From an uncultured Clostridium sp. (GTDB lineage Bacteria > Bacillota > Clostridia > Lachnospirales > Lachnospiraceae), in the NCBI GenBank assembly GCA_947253885.1, contig CAMYAO010000033.1, forward strand, positions 1 to 12,731: DNA of 12,731 nt, read 5' to 3'. A model generated the notes under the pieces. It saw only the letters and a list, made by a program, of their open reading frames with translations. It made no database searches and had not been told where the DNA came from. Below, piece by piece: positions 1 to 6,068 of this stretch (positions within the stretch are counted from its first letter, which is position 1; the number at the start of each line of letters is the position of its first letter). Made by a program: the position numbers and the translations under genes.

Positions 1-159
1 GGTCTTGCATATTTTGCCAAGGACGGTAAGGGTGACCTCCTCGTCCCTGCGTAGTTTTGTCATTGTGTTAGGAGCAACGCCGGAGGCTTTCCTCAAATCA
101 GCCTTGCTCATCTTCTTATCAACCAGTAACTTCCACAAACGATTATATGAAACAGCCAT
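1..159 (-). CDS. XRE/Cro-C1-type HTH transcriptional regulator (partial, runs off left edge)
   Basis: The 53 visible codons encode the N-terminal part of a small DNA-binding regulator. They begin MAVSYNRLWKLLVDKKMSKA, followed by a helix-turn-helix core (DLRKASGVAPNTMTKLRR) and a final VTLTVLGKICKT. This order matches the short Cro/C1-type HTH proteins (YozG-like, PF13443 type), usually about 65-75 residues, so roughly 15-20 residues lie outside the window. The ATG is supported by an AGGAGG Shine-Dalgarno at 165-170 and by a consensus-like promoter further upstream. Such proteins are common in integrative elements of clostridia, where they act as local repressors. Its target is unknown; an inverted repeat over its own -35 box suggests autoregulation (inference). 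Confidence 0.85.
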   Translation of the reverse strand, partial: MAVSYNRLWKLLVDKKMSKADLRKASGVAPNTMTKLRRDEEVTLTVLGKICKT

Positions 160-189
160 ATTTGCCTCCTTTTGCACACTATAATAAAT

Positions 190-218
190 ATTATATCACA
201 ATTCTACACATTTCGCAA
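190..218 (-). promoter_or_regulatory. Sigma-A promoter of the XRE regulator
   Basis: Read on the minus strand, the -35 is TTGCGA (213-218) and the -10 is a perfect TATAAT (190-195), separated by 17 bases. Transcription would start near 183, shortly before the AGGAGG ribosome binding site. Confidence 0.7.
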
Positions 219-230
219 GATTGTGCGAAA
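211..230. promoter_or_regulatory. Inverted repeat over the XRE promoter, candidate operator
   Basis: TTTCGCA (211-217) and TGCGAAA (224-230) are perfect inverted 7-base arms with a 6-base centre. They overlap the -35 box of the divergent XRE gene. A related half-site pair, TGCGAA-TT-TTCGCA, occurs at 381-394. Position and symmetry fit a repressor site for the adjacent XRE protein; binding itself is inferred. Confidence 0.4.
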
Positions 231-620
231 GTTTAGCAAGCGGATGAAGTGTAAATTTTTTATGAATGTCAATAATTCACCCCTCCGTTTGCTTTCCGGT
301 TTGGGAATGCGAGTGCTGCCACGGGTAGGGGTGGTCACATCTCCAGAGCCTTTCTGCCTAAAGACCGATGCCCCCCTTCGTGCGAATTTTCGCAGAATTG
401 CATAGGGGGGATAGGCAATCGGATCAAAATTAAGTGTATTGATTCGGGATTAGCTCAAAATTGAGCCAACCTCGCATTTTCCTGCCACTATCGTTTCGCC
501 GGATAGTGCAGAAATCAGCATAAAAATTGCGCAAAAAGCATCATAAAATGCACAGTTTTAAGCATACATTTTGGCAAAAATCTATGCCGACAGGACTTGA
601 TATTCTGTGGATTTAGAGTG
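231..620. other. Noncoding palindrome-rich region of a mobile-element remnant
   Basis: No convincing gene was found; the 77-codon ORF at 172-405 lacks a ribosome binding site and recognisable content. The stretch holds several symmetric elements. A C6/G6 stem (371-376 with 405-410) encloses the palindrome TGCGAATTTTCGCA (381-394). GCTCAA-AA-TTGAGC lies at 453-466, a long hairpin at 478-513, and the 8-base palindrome TTGCGCAA at 527-534. This density is typical of control regions or transfer origins of integrative elements, but no known oriT was recognised. Confidence 0.4.
478..513. repeat. Long imperfect hairpin
   Basis: CACTATC (486-492) pairs with GATAGTG (502-508) around the 9-base loop GTTTCGCCG. 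If two bulged C residues on the left arm are allowed, pairing extends outward to TTTC/GAAA. No T-run follows on either strand, so it is not an obvious terminator. It may be a protein-binding or transfer-origin hairpin. Confidence 0.45.
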
Positions 621-683
621 ATATATGTACTAAACAAAGTTCACTGCCCCCAAAGTTGGGGTGAGAAAGGCAGGTACATATAT
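621..683. repeat. 10-base inverted repeat flanking a GC-rich hairpin, upstream of a small ORF
   Basis: ATATATGTAC (621-630) and GTACATATAT (674-683) are perfect inverted copies. Between them is a CCCCAA-AG-TTGGGG dyad inside CACTGCCCCCAAAGTTGGGG. The right arm ends on the first two bases of the next ORF's ATG, so a folded transcript would bury that start. It could be a regulatory hairpin or an element end. Confidence 0.45.
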
Positions 684-837
684 GCAGATGAATATCAAAT
701 TGAAGGAGTTGTCAGGAAAGAGCGAAGAAGAACTGGAGAAGGAACTTTCCGGCGTAATATTTAGAGATATAAATTGTGGTGAAAAAGCAGAAGATATACC
801 TGCTTCTTTTTTTGATTTTAGAGGAAAATCCCTATGA
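682..837 (+). CDS. Small hypothetical protein, 51 residues
   Basis: The ORF begins MQMNIKLKELSGKSEEELEK and ends with FFDFRGKSL. It is charged, with a probable short helix at residues 8-24 and no membrane segment. I do not recognise the family. It may be a truncated form of the small LKxLSG-type accessory proteins found in clostridial integrative elements (inference from the N-terminus only). Its stop overlaps the next start (ATGA at 834-837), so the two were probably translated together. The Shine-Dalgarno is weak (AAAGG around 666-670, some distance upstream), and the start sits in the arm of an inverted repeat. An alternative start is the ATG at 688. Confidence 0.4.
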   Translation: MQMNIKLKELSGKSEEELEKELSGVIFRDINCGEKAEDIPASFFDFRGKSL

Positions 838-1068
838 AACGCCTTATATTCTGCGAATATAACTTCGACAACTGCTGTGTAGAACTGAAATGCAACGACA
901 GCAGTAAGATTGCGATTGACACCATCGCCGTGGAGAACGAGAGTGCCGACAATATGTATCAGCGGTCAGAACTTGACTATCTGATTTATTGAATACATCG
1001 AACTTATCTTGAATGGCGATTCCAAAACATATCTGAGAACTGTAACAGAGTATAAGGATCTTGATTAA
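834..1068 (+). pseudogene. DUF6061-family small protein, frameshifted
   Basis: The first frame (834-992) gives MKRLIFCEYNFDNCCVELKC followed by IAIDTIAVENESADNMYQRSELDYLIY and then a stop. The continuing family sequence is found one frame over: EYIELILNGDSKTYLRTVTE (991-1050) ending YKDLD at 1068. Intact DUF6061-type proteins read through this point with a short linker after LIY (recalled family pattern), so a small deletion near 988-992 has broken the gene. Function is unknown; the family is carried by integrative elements of clostridia. The 5' end overlaps the preceding ORF by ATGA. Confidence 0.65.
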
Positions 1069-1119
1069 ACTCTGTGTATAGCAGAGTGTGAATATATTGT
1101 AACAATTTGCACATGTCTA

Positions 1120-1148
1120 TTGACAAAGTATGTAAAACTGAGTATAAT
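1120..1148 (+). promoter_or_regulatory. Promoter of the trp operon
   Basis: A perfect -35 TTGACA (1120-1125) and a perfect -10 TATAAT (1143-1148) are separated by exactly 17 bases. The start of transcription should fall near 1155, directly before T-box Stem I. Full consensus implies strong constitutive initiation, with control left to the leader RNA downstream. Confidence 0.9.
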
Positions 1149-1154
1149 GCAAAC

Positions 1155-1449
1155 AATTTATACTTCAAACCGTTGAAGCGGAGATAACGGCAATGATGCC
1201 TTTACAGAGAACCTGTGGTGCTGAGAGTCAGGTAAGAAACAAGTTGTCAAATGGACCGCTGAGGGCGCAGTCAAATGTGAATCTCACAAAGTATTCTGCG
1301 ACGTTGTAGGCAGACGTCATTTGCCGAGGATATGTTGGTATCCTGCTAAGTGCATAGGGGCATTCCTATGAATCAAGGTGGCACCGCGGATAAGTGTTTT
1401 TATTCGTCCTTGACAGAGTGTATATCTCTGTCAAGGACGTTTTTGTTTT
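1155..1449 (+). promoter_or_regulatory. tRNA-Trp T-box riboswitch (leader of the trp operon)
   Basis: The T-box motif AGGTGGCACCGCGG lies at 1376-1389. Its UGGC bulge matches a GCCA tRNA end, as expected for tRNA-Trp with discriminator G. Stem I is closed by AGCGG (1177-1181) with CCGCT (1256-1260). The specifier position just before ACCGCT reads TGG (1252-1254), the Trp codon. The GA-rich 5' side of the specifier loop and the distal AGAGA/GTGGTG elements are also present. Stem III-region hairpins include AGGATA/TATCCT and CATAGG/CCTATG. The antiterminator forms from CAAGG (1374-1378) with CCTTG (1408-1412) and GGATA (1388-1392) with TATTC (1401-1405), and excludes the terminator. Uncharged tRNA-Trp should permit read-through into the operon. 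Confidence 0.95.
1405..1449 (+). terminator. T-box regulated intrinsic terminator
   Basis: CGTCCTTGACAGAG (1405-1418) and CTCTGTCAAGGACG (1426-1439) form a perfect 14-base stem with a 7-base loop, followed by TTTTTGTTTT. Its left arm shares bases 1405 and 1408-1412 with the antiterminator, so the two structures are mutually exclusive. Confidence 0.95.
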
Positions 1450-1451
1450 AT

Positions 1452-1501
1452 AAGACTCTTTTGACTGAGATAGAAGATCAAAGGAGTCTTTTCTTTGTTT
1501 C
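1452..1501 (+). terminator. Second terminator-like hairpin between T-box and leader ORF
   Basis: AAGACTCTTTTGA (1452-1464) pairs with TCAAAGGAGTCTT (1478-1490), 13 pairs with one G-T wobble and a 13-base loop. It is followed by the T-rich run CTTTTCTTTGTTTC. It starts two bases after the T-tract of the T-box terminator. No second T-box motif or Stem I precedes it. It could be a backup terminator, an RNA-processing or stability hairpin, or part of a second control step. Confidence 0.6.
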
Positions 1502-1514
1502 AGGAGGTTGCGAT

Positions 1515-1583
1515 ATGCTGTATACAAAACGTTGGTGGCGCACTGTGCGCCGAATATTGAAATTGAATCATACTGATAAATAA
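1515..1583 (+). CDS. Candidate trp leader peptide with tandem Trp codons, 22 residues
   Basis: An ATG at 1515 follows an AGGAGG site (1502-1507) by 7 bases. The peptide begins MLYTKRWWRTVRR; the two Trp codons TGG TGG are at 1533-1538, codons 7 and 8. The stop TAA is at 1581-1583, 33 bases before the trpE ATG. It sits between the T-box terminator and trpE. A strong hairpin, GGCGCAC-T-GTGCGCC (1537-1551), starts inside the second Trp codon, so a ribosome stalled there would cover it. The expected role is a sensor of charged tRNA-Trp that modulates trpE translation, as in the Bacillus rtpA leader, which also lies behind a tRNA-Trp T-box (known precedent). No classic attenuator terminator lies downstream of it, so the effect would have to be translational (inference). 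Chance occurrence cannot be excluded. Confidence 0.65.
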   Translation: MLYTKRWWRTVRRILKLNHTDK

Positions 1584-1616
1584 CCAATTTACTATACCTA
1601 TTTGGAGGAACTGATT

Positions 1617-3083
1617 ATGAAAATTCAGCCAACTTTTGTTGAAGTCAAAAAAATCGCAGCAACCGGTCATTATAGCGTATTGCCGGTCAGCCTTGAAATC
1701 CTTTCCGACTTCACAACACCTATTGAAACGATGAAGATATTGAAAAATGTATCCACTCATTGCTATATGCTGGAATCCGCTCAGGCAAATGAAACTTGGG
1801 GACGTTACACTTTCCTTGGATTTGATCCAAAAATGGAGATTACCTGTATTGATGGCGAAATGAAGATCGGTAATCTCAAGGTTAAGACGGATAACCCATC
1901 CGATTATCTTCGCCAGATTCTTGCCGATTATAAAAGTCCCCGCTTCGATTATCTCCCTTCCTTTACAGGCGGTCTTGTAGGATATTTCTCCTATGATTAT
2001 CTTACCTACAGTGAGCCGATCGTCAAATGTGATGTAGAAGATGCCGAGGTATTTAAGGATGTTGACCTGATGCTTTTTGATAAAGTTATTTCATTCGATC
2101 ATCTCCGACAGAAAATTATTCTTATTGTAAATATGTCACTGGATGAACCGGAAACTGGTTACAACAAAGCAGTTATGGAATTGAAGCAGCTCGCAGAGCT
2201 TTTGAAACACGGTGAAAAGAAGAAGGAGCCGGGCGGCAAGCTGCTTGGAAAAGTTACGCCGTTGTTTGACAGTGAGCAATTCTGCGACATGGTAGAAAAA
2301 GCAAAGCACCATATCCATGAAGGAAATATTTTCCAGATTGTGCTTTCCAACCGCCTATGTGCACCTTTTGAGGGAAGTCTGCTAAATACCTACAGTGTGC
2401 TCCGCACAATCAATCCCTCACCGTATATGTTTTATTTTTCAGGAACAGACATGGAGGTTGCAGGTGCATCACCCGAAACGCTGGTGAAGCTGGAAAATGA
2501 TGTGTTGTACACTTTCCCACTTGCAGGAACAAGACCGAGAGGAAAAACCGTGGAAGAGGACAAAGCTCTCGAGGCAGAACTTCTTGCTGATGAAAAAGAA
2601 CTTGCCGAACACAATATGCTGGTCGATTTAGGACGAAACGATCTCGGGAAAATAAGCAAGTTCGGTACCGTGCAGGTCGAAAAGCTCCATTCTATCGAAC
2701 GCTTCTCCCATGTTATGCACATCGGCTCTACTGTTCGGGGAGAAATTGATGAAAAACACGATGCACTTGATGCCATTGAGGCGGTATTACCTGCGGGAAC
2801 GCTCTCCGGTGCACCGAAGATCAAAGCTTGCCAGTTGATTGGAGAACTTGAAAACAACAAGCGTGGCATTTATGGAGGTGCCATTGGCTATATCGACTTC
2901 ACGGGAAATATGGATACCTGCATTGCCATCCGAATTGCCTATAAGAAGAACGGCAAGGTATTCGTGAGAAGCGGTGCCGGCATTGTGACAGATTCCGTAC
3001 CCGAAAAGGAGTTTGAAGAATGCCTAAACAAAGCCAAATCTTCACTTAAAGCATTGGAACTTGCACAGGAGGTAGAATTATGA
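1617..3083 (+). CDS. trpE: Anthranilate synthase component I
   Basis: Converts chorismate plus ammonia (from TrpG) into anthranilate and pyruvate, the first committed step of tryptophan synthesis, in the cytoplasm. The protein has 488 residues, normal for the family. The N-terminal domain carries MLES at 51-54, equivalent to the LLES motif of the Trp feedback site, followed by WGRYTFLG. The C-terminal chorismate-binding domain (about 220-480) shows NIFQIVLSNRL, INPSPYMFYF, ASPETLVKLE, PLAGTRPRG, DLGRNDLGKIS, PAGTLSGAPK (392-401) and GGAIGYIDF. The ATG at 1617 was chosen because GGAGG lies at 1604-1608; an upstream in-frame TTG at 1602 would itself overlap this site. The stop overlaps the trpG start by ATGA. 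With MLES retained, feedback inhibition by tryptophan is expected. Confidence 0.97.
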   Translation: MKIQPTFVEVKKIAATGHYSVLPVSLEILSDFTTPIETMKILKNVSTHCYMLESAQANETWGRYTFLGFDPKMEITCIDGEMKIGNLKVKTDNPSDYLRQILADYKSPRFDYLPSFTGGLVGYFSYDYLTYSEPIVKCDVEDAEVFKDVDLMLFDKVISFDHLRQKIILIVNMSLDEPETGYNKAVMELKQLAELLKHGEKKKEPGGKLLGKVTPLFDSEQFCDMVEKAKHHIHEGNIFQIVLSNRLCAPFEGSLLNTYSVLRTINPSPYMFYFSGTDMEVAGASPETLVKLENDVLYTFPLAGTRPRGKTVEEDKALEAELLADEKELAEHNMLVDLGRNDLGKISKFGTVQVEKLHSIERFSHVMHIGSTVRGEIDEKHDALDAIEAVLPAGTLSGAPKIKACQLIGELENNKRGIYGGAIGYIDFTGNMDTCIAIRIAYKKNGKVFVRSGAGIVTDSVPEKEFEECLNKAKSSLKALELAQEVEL

Positions 3084-3649
3084 TTCTTCTGATAGATAAC
3101 TACGACAGCTTTTCCTACAACCTTTATCAGCTCATCGGAGAGATCAATCCGCATATCAAGGTCATCCGAAATGACGAAATGACGATAGAGGAAATTAAGA
3201 AATTGAACCCGGCTCGTATTGTTCTCTCACCCGGTCCGGGCAGACCCGAAGATGCTGGAATTATTATTGAAGCTGCAAAGATACTAGGAAAGGACATTCC
3301 CATTCTGGGTGTTTGTCTTGGTCATCAAGCAATTTGTGTGGCATTCGGTGCAACTGTTACCTATGCAAAGAAACTAATGCACGGTAAGCAATCGGATGTT
3401 AAGTTCAATGCGAATTGCCCGTTGTTTAGAGGATGTCCCGAAATTGCTCCCGTTGCTCGTTATCACTCCCTTGCGACGGATGCGGAGACGATCCCCGATG
3501 AACTGATGGTTACCGCACGCACCACGGACGGTGAGGTTATGGCGGTACAGCACAAAGAGTATCCTATTTTCGGCGTACAATTCCATCCGGAATCTATTAT
3601 GACGCCGGATGGGAAACACATGCTATATAATTTCATAAAGGAGATATGA
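3080..3649 (+). CDS. trpG: Anthranilate synthase component II, glutamine amidotransferase
   Basis: Hydrolyses glutamine and passes ammonia to TrpE for anthranilate formation. It is a class I glutamine amidotransferase of 189 residues, the usual stand-alone length. Visible motifs are LLIDNYDSFSYNL at 3-15, SPGPGRP at 50-56, the nucleophile elbow GVCLGHQ with Cys79, YHSLA at 128-132, and FHPES with His169 and Glu171 completing the triad. The start overlaps the trpE stop (ATGA), giving translational coupling and matched subunit amounts. It is not fused to TrpD, unlike the enterobacterial gene. A shared role as PabA in folate synthesis is possible, as in Bacillus, but cannot be judged here. Confidence 0.95.
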   Translation: MILLIDNYDSFSYNLYQLIGEINPHIKVIRNDEMTIEEIKKLNPARIVLSPGPGRPEDAGIIIEAAKILGKDIPILGVCLGHQAICVAFGATVTYAKKLMHGKQSDVKFNANCPLFRGCPEIAPVARYHSLATDAETIPDELMVTARTTDGEVMAVQHKEYPIFGVQFHPESIMTPDGKHMLYNFIKEI

Positions 3650-3652
3650 ATC

Positions 3653-4684
3653 ATGATTAAAGAAGCCATTGTAAAAATTGTAAATAAAGAAGACCTCACC
3701 TATGATGAAGCGTACACCGTGATGAGTGAAATTATGAGCGGTGAAACAACAGCGACACAGAATGCCGCGTTTCTTGCAGCCTTGTCCACCAAAAGTGCCC
3801 GAGCTGAGACTACGGATGAGATCGCAGGCTGTGCAGCTGCTATGAGATCGCACGCAACAAAGGTCGAGACAGGCATGGAGCTTTTTGAAATTGTTGGAAC
3901 AGGCGGTGACAATGCTCACAGTTTCAATATTTCCACCACTTCCGCTCTTGTTGTTGCAGCAAGCGGTATGAAAGTCGCAAAACACGGTAACAGAGCCGCC
4001 TCCTCCCAGTGTGGGACTGCAGATTGTTTGGAAGCCCTTGGTGTAAACATTCAGCAGAGTCCAGCAAGATGTATCAAACTTTTGAATGAGGTTGGTATGT
4101 GCTTTTTCTTTGCACAGAAATATCACACCTCTATGAAATATGTGGGTGCTATCCGCAAGGAACTTGGTTTCCGTACCGTGTTCAATATTCTTGGCCCTCT
4201 TACGAATCCCGGAACACCATCCATGCAGCTTCTCGGTGTGTATGATGAATATCTTGTTGAACCGCTGGCGCAGGTTCTGATCAATCTCGGCATCAAGCGC
4301 GGCATGGTTGTGTACGGTCAGGATAAGCTGGATGAGATCTCTATGAGTGCACCGACTACGATCTGCGAGATTCGTGACGGTTGGTTCAAATCTTCTGTGA
4401 TCGCACCGGAAGACTTCGGTTTTGAACGCTGCACCAAAGAAGAACTGAAGGGCGGCACTCCCCAAGAAAATGCTAAAATCACGCTTGCTATCTTAAATGG
4501 TGAAAAAAGTCATAAGAGAAATGCTGTTCTTATGAACACTGGTGCGGCACTTTATATCGGCGGAAAGGCGGACAGTATAAAGGACGGTATTGCACTTGCT
4601 GCTCAACTCATTGATTCGGGCAAAGCGCGTGAAACACTCAGCAAGCTCATTGAAGTCAGCAATCGTCTGGAGGTGGAGGCATGA
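3653..4684 (+). CDS. trpD: Anthranilate phosphoribosyltransferase
   Basis: Transfers the phosphoribosyl group of PRPP to anthranilate, yielding N-(5'-phosphoribosyl)anthranilate. The 343-residue protein has the family's N-terminal helical part and the PRPP/Mg site: GTGGD at 82-86, NIST at 92-95, KHGNR at 110-114, then SSQCGTADCLEALG. Later DEISMSAPT provides the acidic metal-binding region. The ATG at 3653 follows AAGGAG, only 3 bases past the trpG stop; this is the one trp junction that does not overlap. Nothing appears damaged. Confidence 0.96.
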   Translation: MIKEAIVKIVNKEDLTYDEAYTVMSEIMSGETTATQNAAFLAALSTKSARAETTDEIAGCAAAMRSHATKVETGMELFEIVGTGGDNAHSFNISTTSALVVAASGMKVAKHGNRAASSQCGTADCLEALGVNIQQSPARCIKLLNEVGMCFFFAQKYHTSMKYVGAIRKELGFRTVFNILGPLTNPGTPSMQLLGVYDEYLVEPLAQVLINLGIKRGMVVYGQDKLDEISMSAPTTICEIRDGWFKSSVIAPEDFGFERCTKEELKGGTPQENAKITLAILNGEKSHKRNAVLMNTGAALYIGGKADSIKDGIALAAQLIDSGKARETLSKLIEVSNRLEVEA

Positions 4685-5463
4685 CGATTTTAGATCAACT
4701 TGCCGACTATGCCAGAGAACGTACCGAGCAAGCAAAATTGAAAATACCGTTTGAAGAAATCAATCGGCAAGCCTTATCCCTTCCTAAAGGCGTTTTCGCT
4801 TTTGAAAATGCATTGAAGAAGACAGGTATTTCTTTTATTTGTGAGTGCAAAAAGGCATCTCCCTCAAAGGGATTAATAGCTCCCGATTTTCCGTATTTGC
4901 AAATTGCAAAGGAGTACGAAGTGGCAGGCGCAGATTGCATCTCGGTGCTGACCGAGCCGAAATGGTTTTTAGGGTGTGATGAGTACTTGAAAGAAATCAC
5001 CTCCATTGTTTCTATACCTTGTCTACGGAAAGACTTCACAGTAGATGAATATATGATCTACGAGGCAAAGGTGCTTGGTGCATCGGCAGTGTTGCTGATC
5101 TGTTCTATTTTAAGTGAAAAACAAATCAGGTCATATATCAGCATTTGTGATGAACTCGGATTATCTGCATTGGTTGAAACACATGATCAAAACGAAGTTC
5201 AAATTGCACTTAATGCAGGAGCACGTATCATCGGTGTCAACAACCGTAATCTCAACGATTTTTCTGTTGATGCGGACAATAGCCGCAGACTCAGAGAGAA
5301 GATTCCCCGTGATGTGCTGTTTGTTTCCGAAAGCGGAGTAAGCTGTGCTGAGGATGTCGCAAAGCTCTGTGAAATCGGTGCAGATGCTGTTTTGATTGGT
5401 GAAACCCTTATGCGGGCACTCGACAAAAAAGCTAAGCTCAATGAACTGCGAGGCACGATATGA
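4681..5463 (+). CDS. trpC: Indole-3-glycerol phosphate synthase
   Basis: Closes the indole ring: carboxyphenylamino-deoxyribulose phosphate becomes indole-3-glycerol phosphate, with loss of CO2 and water. It is a (beta/alpha)8 barrel of 260 residues. Catalytic motifs are CECKKASPSKG at 54-64 (Glu55 and the lysine pair), RKDF at 116-119, VETH with Glu166, NNRN at 187-190, SESG at 216-219 and IGETLM near 239-244. FICECKK replaces the more usual IAEIKK, with the charged residues kept. The start overlaps the trpD stop by ATGA. It is a monofunctional enzyme; TrpF is a separate gene directly downstream. Confidence 0.96.
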   Translation: MTILDQLADYARERTEQAKLKIPFEEINRQALSLPKGVFAFENALKKTGISFICECKKASPSKGLIAPDFPYLQIAKEYEVAGADCISVLTEPKWFLGCDEYLKEITSIVSIPCLRKDFTVDEYMIYEAKVLGASAVLLICSILSEKQIRSYISICDELGLSALVETHDQNEVQIALNAGARIIGVNNRNLNDFSVDADNSRRLREKIPRDVLFVSESGVSCAEDVAKLCEIGADAVLIGETLMRALDKKAKLNELRGTI

Positions 5464-6068
5464 CGAAGATTAAACTTTGCGGACTTTCCCGGCTTTGTGA
5501 TATAGAGGCGGCAAACGGACTAAAGCCGGATTATATCGGATTTGTCTTTGTATCGAAAAGCAGGCGTTATATAACATACGAAAAAGCGATGGAACTAAAA
5601 AGGCGGCTTTCGCCCGAAATTCAAGCAGTTGGCGTGTTTGTAAATGAACATCTGCAAGATATCGCAAAGCTATTGCAGAACAACATTATCGACATAGCGC
5701 AGCTTCACGGTGACGAAGATGAAGATTATATTGCACAGCTGCGACTGCTCACGGATAAGCCGATCATCAAGGCTTTTCGCATTGAAACCGTGAATGACAT
5801 AAAAACTGCAAAACAAAGTACGGCGGATTATTTACTGCTTGATTCTGGTGCAGGTACGGGAACGGTATTTGATTGGGATCTCGTAAAAAGTATCAGAAGA
5901 CCGTATTTTCTCGCAGGAGGTCTTGACGTTAACAACGTGGCAGATGCGATCAAAGCGCTCCATCCATTTGCAGTCGATGTCAGTTCAGGAATTGAAACTA
6001 ACAGTTTAAAAGATAGAACAAAAATGGCGGCGTTTGTTGTCGCAGCCAGAAAGGAAGAAAAATCATGA
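5460..6068 (+). CDS. trpF: Phosphoribosylanthranilate isomerase
   Basis: Catalyses the Amadori rearrangement of phosphoribosylanthranilate to carboxyphenylamino-deoxyribulose phosphate, the step between TrpD and TrpC. The 202-residue barrel has the general base Cys7 in KLCGLS and the general acid Asp128 in LLLDSGAGTGTVFDW. It also has GFVF, QLHGDED (81-87), LAGGLDVNNV (151-160) and DVSSGIE (173-179), the latter two binding phosphate. It overlaps the trpC stop by ATGA and its own stop overlaps trpB the same way. Confidence 0.95.
   Translation: MTKIKLCGLSRLCDIEAANGLKPDYIGFVFVSKSRRYITYEKAMELKRRLSPEIQAVGVFVNEHLQDIAKLLQNNIIDIAQLHGDEDEDYIAQLRLLTDKPIIKAFRIETVNDIKTAKQSTADYLLLDSGAGTGTVFDWDLVKSIRRPYFLAGGLDVNNVADAIKALHPFAVDVSSGIETNSLKDRTKMAAFVVAARKEEKS

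Noticed and set aside
172..405. 77-codon plus-strand ORF in the left noncoding region
   Set aside because: No ribosome binding site, overlaps the divergent XRE promoter and operator and the palindromes, and its composition matches no recognisable protein.
1067..1086. ACTCTG/CAGAGT hairpin after DUF6061 as a terminator
   Set aside because: Only six pairs and no T-run on either strand.
1531..1551. GGTGGC in the leader ORF as a second T-box motif
   Set aside because: It shares only GGTGGC with the T-box consensus, lacks the ACCGCG part, and has no Stem I or matching terminator after it.
1350..1583. 77-codon ORF running through the T-box terminator into the leader peptide
   Set aside because: Its start lies inside the T-box structure; only the part from ATG 1515, with its own AGGAGG, is plausible.
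3623..4465. 280-codon minus-strand ORF opposite trpD
   Set aside because: Antisense shadow of a clearly conserved trpD; no ribosome binding site and no recognisable domain.
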